Source of the DNA: Tritrichomonas foetus | Taxonomy: Eukaryota > Parabasalia > Tritrichomonadida > Tritrichomonadidae | Assembly (NCBI GenBank): GCA_001839685.1 | Contig: MLAK01000846.1 | Coordinates: forward strand, 1 to 24,187 | Length of the DNA: 24,187 bases | Direction of reading: 5' to 3' | Part shown: positions 17,023 to 24,187 of the stretch, in pieces | Layout of the letters: every line of letters begins with the position of its first letter | Numbering within the stretch: position 1 is the stretch's first letter | Position numbers and translations under genes: made by a program | The notes under the pieces: model-generated | What the model was told of the DNA's origin: nothing | Seen by the model: the letters and a program-made list of their open reading frames with translations, nothing else | Database searches by the model: none

Positions 17023-18534
17023 TTAGATCTCGAATGACGACTTAATAGGACAAAAAGTGCTATTCAAATAATTCTTTACAATGTCTCTCATTGATGATGT
17101 GGTTTTCTCTCCACTGTTCAAGCAAAATGAATTATAATCGAGATGATTAAACTCTTTAAGTTTCTTTGAAAATTCACCAACCATCACCAAGTACCTTACA
17201 GAGTAGCCTGTATGTAAATAATACATCATTCGCGAATGGATTCCAACTTGAATAATCATTGTTGGCATGGATATATCATTATAGTTTCTAAAACGATGTT
17301 TTTCAACTTCTTGAAGTTCTTCTTCAAAATTATTCCAAATATATTTCATTAATGAAATCGTTAATGGCATATACCCATGACGCGTACGATAGCAAACTGA
17401 TGTTTTAAACTTCTTCATAAAAAGTGATACAGTATGTGCTGTAACGTGCTGATATTGATTCGTGCCCATATCATTTATGATCATTTGTTGGATTACTGAA
17501 GAACTAACTGATGATGAATGAATAGCGCGCCTGTGTTCTTTGATTTTTGTTTTCCAGTCATGTTTGGCAACAGGCATGAGAGGACGACCGTTTAAGAAAA
17601 AGTGACTTTTTTTCAAAGGCCTCGAAATGAAAACATCATCATTTAAATAAATAAAGTGCTCAGTAAGATTTGGAATTAAATGTAGATGAAAATCTATATT
17701 ATTTGAATTAAATGTTGGTAAATATTTTTCGGGCATAATCTGTGTATGATCAATAATCGTCACTTTTGGATGATCTTTCTTGAGCCAATTCGGAACCTGA
17801 TTGTCAGTGACCAGATAGATATGGTTGACCCAAGGGATGTACCTCTCGAGTGCGCGCATTGAAAAAAGAAGCTCACCAATATCAACAAATCTTGCTTTTT
17901 CAACTCTCTTGGGGACAGCAATGCGACGGGCTTTCGAACACTGGTCATGCTTTTCAGACCAAACTGGGTCGCTTCCATTCACCCAGGTGTAAACAACGTC
18001 AACTGGGAAATCATCGTCTGGAAAAGTTTGATTGAAATCATAGCTGCTTTCATTGAATCCTTCCCCGATGTCGCAGCTATCTTCATTTTTACGACTTTTA
18101 TGGCGCTTCAGATTTTCAATGATTTTTTTTTGGGAATCATCATTTTCCGAGCTGGCGTCACCCTTGTTGTTGCTGCCATTACTTAAGTTTTCCATATTTT
18201 TTGGGCCAGTATTGTCATCTTTTTCACCTTGATTTTGATCTGCATTCTGGTGAATTTTGGACAGATCTTCATTTTTTTGGGAATTTTGAATTTGCGAATC
18301 AGCTGAGTTGGAATCGATATCTTCTTTCGATAATGGCTGAAAATCATTTTCTAGGTTTTTGCCGCCTTTCTCTTGTTCCAAAATTCCATTTCTCTTGAAA
18401 TTTCCGATTTTGAATAATTCGACTTTGATTGGTGAATGAATTAGAGTGGTAAAGAAAACAACAGCACATGATAAAAGAATCACAATCGCAGGGAGATTTT
18501 TGAGCGACCGATTCCAAATCCTCGCGTTCCTCAT
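17023..18534 (-). CDS. Stealth family GlcNAc-1-phosphotransferase-like protein
   Basis: Predicted sugar-phosphate transferase of 503 residues, related to the alpha/beta subunit of UDP-GlcNAc:lysosomal-enzyme phosphotransferase and to bacterial Stealth enzymes. A single membrane helix at about 14-32 makes it a type II protein, probably in the Golgi. A long Asn/Asp/Ser-rich stem (about 45-175) follows. The conserved regions occur in order: CR1 DVVYTWVNGSDPVW (179-192); CR2 from ELLFSMRALERYIPWVNHIY (221-240) through FIYLNDDVFISRPL (294-307), carrying the acidic LNDD pair; CR3 around the QHVTAHTVSLF segment and HGYMPLT; and CR4 near the end (CLNSGEK...FCPIKSSFE). The Notch-like and DMAP modules of the animal enzyme are absent. 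The ATG and the TCACAC initiator 9 bases before it agree. It could make the tag read by the receptor at 4450. Confidence 0.85.
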   Translation of the reverse strand: MRNARIWNRSLKNLPAIVILLSCAVVFFTTLIHSPIKVELFKIGNFKRNGILEQEKGGKNLENDFQPLSKEDIDSNSADSQIQNSQKNEDLSKIHQNADQNQGEKDDNTGPKNMENLSNGSNNKGDASSENDDSQKKIIENLKRHKSRKNEDSCDIGEGFNESSYDFNQTFPDDDFPVDVVYTWVNGSDPVWSEKHDQCSKARRIAVPKRVEKARFVDIGELLFSMRALERYIPWVNHIYLVTDNQVPNWLKKDHPKVTIIDHTQIMPEKYLPTFNSNNIDFHLHLIPNLTEHFIYLNDDVFISRPLKKSHFFLNGRPLMPVAKHDWKTKIKEHRRAIHSSSVSSSVIQQMIINDMGTNQYQHVTAHTVSLFMKKFKTSVCYRTRHGYMPLTISLMKYIWNNFEEELQEVEKHRFRNYNDISMPTMIIQVGIHSRMMYYLHTGYSVRYLVMVGEFSKKLKEFNHLDYNSFCLNSGEKTTSSMRDIVKNYLNSTFCPIKSSFEI

Positions 18535-18873
18535 CGATCGTGTGAGAAATAGATCACTTTTTCATTGTTTCTCTTTCTGAAAAGTTATGAATTGACAATT
18601 TAATTTGAATTAAAGTGTTATGAATGGTTTGAAACAAATTGAAAAGAGCTATGTATTTGATTAAATGCCATAATTCTCATAGTATTTAAGTAATTTTTGC
18701 AATTATAATGATCGATTATGTTTGGAATTGATATTGAATTACTATTTAAAATAGGATATATTTCTGAAGAAAATGAATTGCCTTATTGAAAAATTGAATA
18801 AGCGAAAGCATAAATTTTTTTATAAAACAACAAAGATCCATAAATATAATTGATTCTTATTTTTAAAAATATC

Positions 18874-19062
18874 TTAATCATCATCACATAAAAGATCAAT
18901 ACATTGATTTTTATTTTTTAAAATAAATACAATTATTTCAATTAAAAATATTAGCTCATTCAAAATAGAAAGAATTATTTTATATTTGTTCAAAATTGTG
19001 AACATAAACCTTTCTTTATTGTTAATTCTCATCGATGCGAATATATCTTCTGAAAATGACAT
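18874..19062 (-). CDS. Small possible membrane protein, 62 residues
   Basis: An ATG-initiated frame with a hydrophobic segment of about 20 residues (IILSILNELIFLIEIIVFIL, about 29-48) and an acidic C-terminal end (CDDD). It would be a small tail-anchored-like protein. What lifts it above noise is the string TCATTAACTGA directly before the ATG: a good initiator with a 9-base leader. The amino-acid composition (Ile, Asn, Lys) is close to that of random AT-rich DNA, so this may still be chance. No family is recognised. Confidence 0.3.
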   Translation of the reverse strand: MSFSEDIFASMRINNKERFMFTILNKYKIILSILNELIFLIEIIVFILKNKNQCIDLLCDDD

Positions 19063-19073
19063 TCAGTTAATGA
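19063..19073 (-). promoter_or_regulatory. Initiator (Inr) candidate of the small ORF
   Basis: Minus-strand TCATTAACTGA immediately before the ATG fits TCA(+1)Y(A/T) well, with transcription predicted from A at 19071. Confidence 0.35.
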
Positions 19074-19362
19074 CAACAACAAGAGCAATATTACCTTACA
19101 CTCTCACTATACACTGATTGATTGGAGATACAATCTTAGATCAATGAAAAACATATTCACCTTTTTCGTGAACCTAAAAGGTCAATTGTTTTGTGACTCG
19201 CTTTTCCTAATACCATCGTCATATGATCTAGACATCGCTTTTATGACCAAGGGGTGCGTTTTTTGACAAAAAAATGGAAGTGAAATGTTATGTAAAAAGC
19301 AATATTAATGAAATGTGATTTGAAAAAATTCAACATTTATTACTGTAAACCAATATGTTATT

Positions 19363-19408
19363 TTCATTTGCTGATGTCTTCAATTTTTCAAGTACCTGAG
19401 AGAAACAA
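19363..19408 (-). pseudogene. Relic copy of the transporter gene's C-terminal end
   Basis: These 46 bp match 20061-20106 of the neighbouring CTL-like gene at 42 positions, with 28 identical bases in a row. Read on the minus strand the relic keeps the frame (CFSQVLEKLKTSANE versus CFSEAPEKLKTSANE), but the homology ends abruptly on both sides. It suggests a partial tandem duplication of the gene followed by decay, or a fragment of a lost paralogue. Confidence 0.6.
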
Positions 19409-19991
19409 TCAGATTCGGAAGGTTCCGGACAAATATGGCCAAAATCACAGCAAAACTTGTCAATTTTTTATGGTGAAATCAATTCGGTTTATTGTGAAAA
19501 TTTCTAGGAACAATCAACAAAAGAAAATCAAATGTAAATAAGTCTAAATTTAAGGATTACTAGAGCAAAACCGAAAATAATAACAATATTCACAAACTCT
19601 TTAATGATGTTTTTGACGATTTTATCTGGGCTGTAAATTGGTCGAGACAGGCACCTACCAGATGTCCAGACTAGTGGAGTCTAAACAACAGCGAACCTTA
19701 TAATTTTCCTACTGATAAGATAAATAAATAAATAATAATAAAATCCATATTTGATATTTTTTGAAAATGTCACATACTTGATTTTTTAAAATCAAATATA
19801 ATTCAAATTGGAAAATAACTAATATGGATTTCACACCTTCAAATTGGAAAGATAGAATTGATTAAAATCACTATAAATACAGATTTATATGAGAAATGTT
19901 TCATTTTAAAAAAAATTAATGTCACATAAAAAGGTAAATAATAATCAAAAAAAGTTCAAATCAAACTGATTCATATCTAACTTTCGGAAAT

Positions 19992-21755
19992 TCACTTGTT
20001 CATCTGCCTGATTTTTTCGTCCACATTCTCGTGGTAGTACTCCTTGAGATTTTCATAGAGTTCATTTGCTGATGTCTTCAATTTTTCAGGTGCTTCAGAG
20101 AAACAAACGAGAATCGTATCAGAAACAGTGATGATTGGTTGGCTATAAACAGCAAAGATTGCGAATGTGAAAACAACTGCAAATACAAGTGTGAAAAGAG
20201 TCTGCTCGAAGTTTTGAGACTTTTCACCACCGAAAACTGCACAGCCTATTCCGAATCCAATTGCACCAGAACCAAGTGTGAAAATAAGACCATTATAAGA
20301 AAGCGCGTTTCCAATGCAGCATCCACTCAGCAAAACATTGCAGAAGCGGTGGCATGAAAGCTCTGCCCATCTGCGGCATCCTTCTTTGAATGGAACACCA
20401 AACACTGCGCAGTAAATAAGTGCATAGCGATTGATGAATGTGAAACAAGCTTCAAGGATCTTCAAAATGCAAAGTGCAATGCATTTTAAGAGACAAACGA
20501 TAAGTTTTATTGCAGAGTTGTCACCATCGTTGTTTGAATTGTCACTTTGGATGATAAATTCGAGTGTTTTGATGACTGCCAAAAGGAATCCAGCAAGTGA
20601 TGCACTTCCAAAGGATGTTGTTGAGGCACGCTTGAAGGATTCCCAAACTGGATGCTTGGGGAAGTATTCTGTGTTGTTTAAGAAGTACCAACTTGCAGCA
20701 AGACCTGATCCAGTCATGTAAGTTACATAGCCAAATGTAATGGTTATCCAGAAGAAGGAGAGAATAAGATATATATAGACATACCTTGAAAAATCGGTAA
20801 TTTCGACAATGAAAAATGAAAGTGAGAAGAAAACTGAAATGACAACTTCAAGAACGGATTGGAGAATAACTAAAAGGAGGACAGTTGGATACCTACAGAT
20901 AATCTTGGTTGTAACTGCCATAACAGCTGCAGATAATTTGATATAGCGACGCATGCAGCAATACATGCAGAATGTGAGGACAGTAGTGATTAATGGGAAA
21001 ATAAGGGCATAGTAATATCCTTGAATAACTGGAACAACCACACAAAGAATTGAAACAATTACACCGATGAACATTCCCATCTTGATATAAATAACTGGTG
21101 CAAAAGTGGCATAGCAATAATGAATGATATTAACTCCAACACCAATAGCTATGCCAATTCCTAAAGCTTTATAAATAAGCTTGTTATTTTCATCATCATC
21201 ATCATTATTATTTGAATAGTTATTTACTTGTGATTTTTGATCATCGAGGTATTCTGAAAATCTGAAGAACAGGTAACCAATAAGGGCAATAGTCGCAATA
21301 AAATTGATCCAGAAGAAAATCAACCAGCAAAGATCGTTGTATTTCTTTTGAACTTTGGTATTGGTTGAAAATGATTGAGGTTCGAAGGCTTGCGGGTTAG
21401 CCCACATTTGTGAGTATGGTGATGGATCTGGCGGAATTTGGTTCCAATTGTCGATTTGCATTGACCTGTATTGAATATTGTAAGGGTCGTAATCATAATT
21501 ATATGTTGGAGGAACTGATGAATTTTGTTGGTATTGCTGCTGATAAGGTTGCTGATATTGTGTGTATCCAGTTTGGTCATACGGCTGATAGCTTGGGGCT
21601 TCTTGATAAGGGTTGGGTCCATAATTTTGTCCGTAATTTGGTGTTCCATATGGATCTGTTGGGGGAGCATATGGAGGAGCTTGATAAGCTTGATAATGCT
21701 GGTGATAATTTGGATCAGAGTTGAGGGGCTGATTCAGAATCGGATTATTTGTCAT
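19992..21755 (-). CDS. Choline-transporter-like protein (SLC44/CTL, Pns1-like)
   Basis: Polytopic membrane protein of 587 residues. The first 130 or so residues are cytosolic and rich in Pro, Gln and Tyr (PYAPPTDPYGTP, QQPYQQQYQQ). TM1 is at about 142-164. A loop with the acidic Asn/Asp run (about 183-191) follows, then some nine further hydrophobic helices. The segment WESFKRASTTSFGSASLAGF (about 371-390) matches the CTL-family signature of RA.T.S.GS..LG. Near the end comes FINRYALIYCAVFGVPFKEG, typical of the same family, then SYNGLIFTLGSGAIGF. The C-terminal tail is charged. Animal members carry choline; for the fungal Pns1 branch the substrate is unclear, so I do not state it. The ATG is preceded by TCAATTTTTCG, a weak initiator 10 bases away. 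A decayed copy of the 3' part lies downstream. Confidence 0.87.
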   Translation of the reverse strand: MTNNPILNQPLNSDPNYHQHYQAYQAPPYAPPTDPYGTPNYGQNYGPNPYQEAPSYQPYDQTGYTQYQQPYQQQYQQNSSVPPTYNYDYDPYNIQYRSMQIDNWNQIPPDPSPYSQMWANPQAFEPQSFSTNTKVQKKYNDLCWLIFFWINFIATIALIGYLFFRFSEYLDDQKSQVNNYSNNNDDDDENNKLIYKALGIGIAIGVGVNIIHYCYATFAPVIYIKMGMFIGVIVSILCVVVPVIQGYYYALIFPLITTVLTFCMYCCMRRYIKLSAAVMAVTTKIICRYPTVLLLVILQSVLEVVISVFFSLSFFIVEITDFSRYVYIYLILSFFWITITFGYVTYMTGSGLAASWYFLNNTEYFPKHPVWESFKRASTTSFGSASLAGFLLAVIKTLEFIIQSDNSNNDGDNSAIKLIVCLLKCIALCILKILEACFTFINRYALIYCAVFGVPFKEGCRRWAELSCHRFCNVLLSGCCIGNALSYNGLIFTLGSGAIGFGIGCAVFGGEKSQNFEQTLFTLVFAVVFTFAIFAVYSQPIITVSDTILVCFSEAPEKLKTSANELYENLKEYYHENVDEKIRQMNK

Positions 21756-22811
21756 TCGAAAAATTGATTGTCAAATCTCTGAAAGTCAACTCAATTGAAT
21801 AGATTATTGAAATGAATCAAGTCATAGATTATTGACCAATTAAACTCTAAAAAAGTTCTAATCAGCCACATGGTACTCAAAAAAATCAGCCGAATTCACA
21901 GAAATTATTGAATGTCATATCAAATTTCCAAGGAAATTTACATACTTGATGTCTCCAATTTGAAAGGTATCGAATTCTTCACCGAATGGTAAAGAGAGAC
22001 AAAAAATCTGCCAATTGCTAGTAAGAAATTGCTACCGAATTACTGTAAAATTTTCATAGAAAATATATTATTCTTCACAATTTGTAACAACTGATCAGAT
22101 TATGAGTGAAATTAATAATAGAAATTTCTTAGAATATGAATCATAGAATACTAATCACAATGTTGTCACTATTATATTCTCATAAAAGAGAATATTGTTG
22201 AAATATAATTTTTTTCATTGTTACATTTCAATGATTAAAATTACAATTGATGATAAACACTATCTAAATGAAAAATTTTGAACTTTAAATGGCAAAATTT
22301 TATTGAAAATCATCCAATTAAATAATTCATGATATGAATTACCGAAATTTTTCAACGATAAGTACTCATACACTTCACATAAGTCATGCCTAAAACTTAC
22401 AATGATAATCATCCAAAAGAATCACTCCGCCCTGTTTGGTGAAATTCTTGATCATTTATGTATAACTTTTTGAGAGTTCTGAAATATTTGACGGCATAAA
22501 AAAAGCTTCATATTCAAATTGACATCATCCTCAATGGGTTTTATTCGATCTCTAAAACAGCAATGTCTAGACTCCACTTTCGAGTGCAAAACATTTTCCC
22601 TTTATGATGGAGTATGTTTCAAGTTCGAATAGATATTAATTTGAAATAGTCTTCACAAGATTAACACGGCTCAAATCGTTTTGATCGTAACATTGAATGC
22701 AAAAATAAATTCAAAAAGTTTCTAAAATGTGCAATTTGATCGATCAGAAACTATTTAAATTTTCTGAACCATTCAATCTAACTTAAAAGGAAAGTCGAAG
22801 TTCAATCAAAA
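21756..22811. other. Divergent intergenic region, no gene seen
   Basis: Region between the divergent transporter and Rab genes, probably carrying both promoters. It is AT-rich with many short A/T runs. Short strings resembling initiators lie only at its ends. No coding frame, tRNA or clear repeat was found in the middle. Confidence 0.55.
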
Positions 22812-23486
22812 ATGACTCTCGACCATGACGATGAAGATGTTATTCCAGACTATCTCATCAAGGTAATCCTCATTGGCGACTCTGGTGTCGGAAAATCCAA
22901 CCTTCTTCTTCGTTGGGCTAAAAACGAATTTATGCCAGATTCCGCTCCAACAATCGGCGTCGAATTTGCCACAAGAACAATCAGAGTCGAAAGGGGAGGT
23001 CGCGAAAAAGTCGTAAAAGTTCAAATTTGGGATACAGCCGGCCAAGAAAAATTCAGATCAGTTACGTCCGCTTATTATCGAGGAGCTTACGGCGCACTTT
23101 TAGTCTACGACATCACATCAACCACATCATTCCAGAATCTAGACTCATGGCTGACAGAAATCCGCGAAAATAATTTTGATCCAAGCGGCGAAAATATGAG
23201 CGTCGTGCTGGTTGGAAATAAATCAGACCTTCAGGATCTTCGTGCTGTTTCAATCGAAGAAGCAGAAGACTTCTCGAAAGCGAATAATATCCACTTTTTG
23301 GAGACTTCAGGAAAAGAAAGCACAAACGTTGATGAGGCATTTAAGGAACTCGTAGAAATGATTGTTGACAAGCTCTCAAAACAGGGAGAAGACCATGTGA
23401 GTGATGGAAGCTATAATCCAGCAATAGGAAACGGCGTGTCAATTGCGAATGAAAATGAGCGCCCAGCGAAAAAGGAATGCTGCTAA
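22812..23486 (+). CDS. Rab11-like small GTPase
   Basis: Predicted recycling-endosome/secretory GTPase of 224 residues. The G1 P-loop is GDSGVGKS (22-29), switch I is PTIGVEFATRTI (46-57), whose IGVEFATR core is typical of Rab11, and G3 is WDTAGQE (73-79) with the catalytic Gln in place. G4 is NKSD (136-139) and G5 is ETSGK (164-168), where most Rabs have SAK/SAL. A basic insert RGGREK (61-66) sits between beta2 and beta3 and is longer than in animal Rab11. The C-terminus is KKECC, giving double geranylgeranylation. The start ATG is preceded by TCAATCAAAA within 10 bases. The family call is strong; the exact Rab11 orthology needs a tree, because trichomonads have many Rabs. Confidence 0.93.
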   Translation: MTLDHDDEDVIPDYLIKVILIGDSGVGKSNLLLRWAKNEFMPDSAPTIGVEFATRTIRVERGGREKVVKVQIWDTAGQEKFRSVTSAYYRGAYGALLVYDITSTTSFQNLDSWLTEIRENNFDPSGENMSVVLVGNKSDLQDLRAVSIEEAEDFSKANNIHFLETSGKESTNVDEAFKELVEMIVDKLSKQGEDHVSDGSYNPAIGNGVSIANENERPAKKECC

Positions 23487-24187
23487 TGAGTTATCCATAT
23501 ATAAAAGTATTTATCTATGAACTTTCAAAGATATTTTGATATCTTTTTTTTTTTGTAAATATTTCCATCTGCACCTCATGCAGAACTCAGATAAACTCTT
23601 AGATGTGTCTTTTGGCTTTACATCGTATTTTTCGATCATGGATTTCACAATGTTTACAAATGATGACAAAAAAGTAAACTGTATGATTATTTTTATATCG
23701 TTAAATAATTGAAGACGTATGTCAAAGTTGACCATTGAATTTCGCTTAGATATTTAGAATATAAGCATAATTATACTAGGAGATTAATATCACCAAATAT
23801 GAGCCAAATTCAAATTACCAATTTTTTTTTTTTTTTTTTGTTTTTCCCTATTTTGCTATTATGATTTAATAAATAAACGGTCTCTATAAAACCATTTAGA
23901 TTCGTTTTAGTAAGATAAATATAACTAATACATTTTTAAGGATGTAGTCCCATGCCGTTAACTATTAAAAAAATTGAATATGTGATGATGATGATTTTTC
24001 AGATGGGTATTGAAATATTTGAGATATCTCAGAATTATTTTGAAACAAACATGCACAAAAAGTGAATAATTTTTTCTGATGAAATCACAAAAAGCTGTCA
24101 GTCGCCCTCAAAAAGTAATAGATCTCCCTTAAAAAGTATTTTTAAGATTTCAATATAATCACCTCTGTAAACATCTGAAAAAAACAG
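23487..24187. other. 3' flank of the Rab gene to the window end
   Basis: AT-rich flank. It holds a possible reverse small ORF (23735-23511) and an 18-base T run at 23822-23839. The last 400 bases contain CACAAAAAGTGAA at about 24055, a relative of the CTTTCACAAAAAGTG motif seen in two promoters, so another gene start may lie just beyond the window. Confidence 0.45.
23511..23735 (-). CDS. Small hypothetical protein or gene fragment, 74 residues
   Basis: An ATG-initiated reverse frame with balanced composition (SEFCMRCRWKYLQKKK near the end) that looks more protein-like than usual for AT-rich spacer. It lies 24 bases past the Rab stop, convergent with it. TTCAATG at the ATG is only a weak initiator candidate. 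It could be the decayed end of a larger gene. No family is recognised. Confidence 0.25.
   Translation of the reverse strand: MVNFDIRLQLFNDIKIIIQFTFLSSFVNIVKSMIEKYDVKPKDTSKSLSEFCMRCRWKYLQKKKDIKISLKVHR

Larger units (their letters stand above)
18535..19991. other. Long intergenic region with a small ORF and a gene relic
   Basis: Between the Stealth gene start and the transporter gene end. It contains the initiator of the Stealth gene (TCACAC, 18540-18545, minus strand), a small possible ORF (19062-18874) and a 46-bp copy of the transporter's 3' coding part (19363-19408). A less AT-rich patch around 19635-19695 does not fold into a tRNA and encodes nothing visible. Confidence 0.5.

Noticed and set aside
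19635..19695. Less AT-rich patch as an RNA gene
   Set aside because: No cloverleaf, snRNA core or internal promoter pair could be recognised.
1..24187. CRISPR array, prophage or bacterial defence system
   Set aside because: Gene content is plainly eukaryotic, and the only tandem array (19-bp minisatellite) has no unique spacers.

Overview
The window looks like nuclear DNA of a flagellated protist, most likely a parabasalid (trichomonad, Tritrichomonas-like). The reasons are AT-rich, intron-free, closely spaced genes; TCA-type initiator motifs only a few bases before several ATGs (for example TCATTTT then ATG at 4450, TCACCTT then ATG at 9746); an R2R3 Myb protein of the kind expanded in trichomonads; and a gene set that includes a multi-repeat lysosomal-type receptor, a Stealth phosphotransferase, axonemal and IFT dynein genes, a Rab11-type GTPase and a choline-transporter-like protein. 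Species assignment is an inference. Three N bases (2211, 2550, 2601) lie in one stretch, so local sequence quality there is in doubt.

Layout, left to right. Positions 1-3085 hold no intact gene. They contain an 18-bp inverted repeat (130-147/244-261), a 26-base A tract, and a 1.3-kb block bounded by 31-bp imperfect inverted repeats (1765-1795/3055-3085) that encloses a frame-broken coding tract. A Myb gene (3174-3818) follows, then a short Myb relic (around 4056-4079). A large type I membrane protein with about five Cys-rich mannose-6-phosphate-receptor-like repeats lies at 4450-7446. It is convergent with a dynein-2 light intermediate chain gene (8647-7760), and the gap between them holds a 19-bp minisatellite. 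A RAWUL-like small protein (9746-9045) and a large divergent protein (10183-12084) are transcribed away from each other. The second carries a degenerate ubiquitin-protease-like segment. A secreted GH16 glucanase-like gene (12633-13469) is convergent with DNAAF1/LRRC50 (15069-13987). DNAAF1 is divergent from a degenerate TBC-like gene (15281-16630), which in turn converges on a Stealth/GlcNAc-1-phosphotransferase-like gene (18534-17023). A small possible ORF (19062-18874), an SLC44/CTL-type transporter (21755-19992) and a Rab11-like GTPase (22812-23486) complete the window.

Functional links. The GlcNAc-1-phosphotransferase-like enzyme and the M6P-receptor-like protein could represent the marking and sorting steps of one lysosomal pathway. 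The dynein-2 LIC and DNAAF1 are both needed for building flagella (IFT and dynein-arm preassembly). The Rab11-like GTPase and the TBC-like protein both belong to membrane traffic. None of these is an operon; the genes simply lie near one another. For three genes the first ATG lies inside the longer open frame (which opens with TTG), so I moved the starts to ATG; the Myb start was set in the same way.

The most unusual items are the degenerate USP-like protein and its RAWUL-like divergent neighbour, the promoter motif set shared between that pair and the receptor gene, the inverted-repeat-bounded broken gene, and the hairpins or minisatellite found in each convergent gap.
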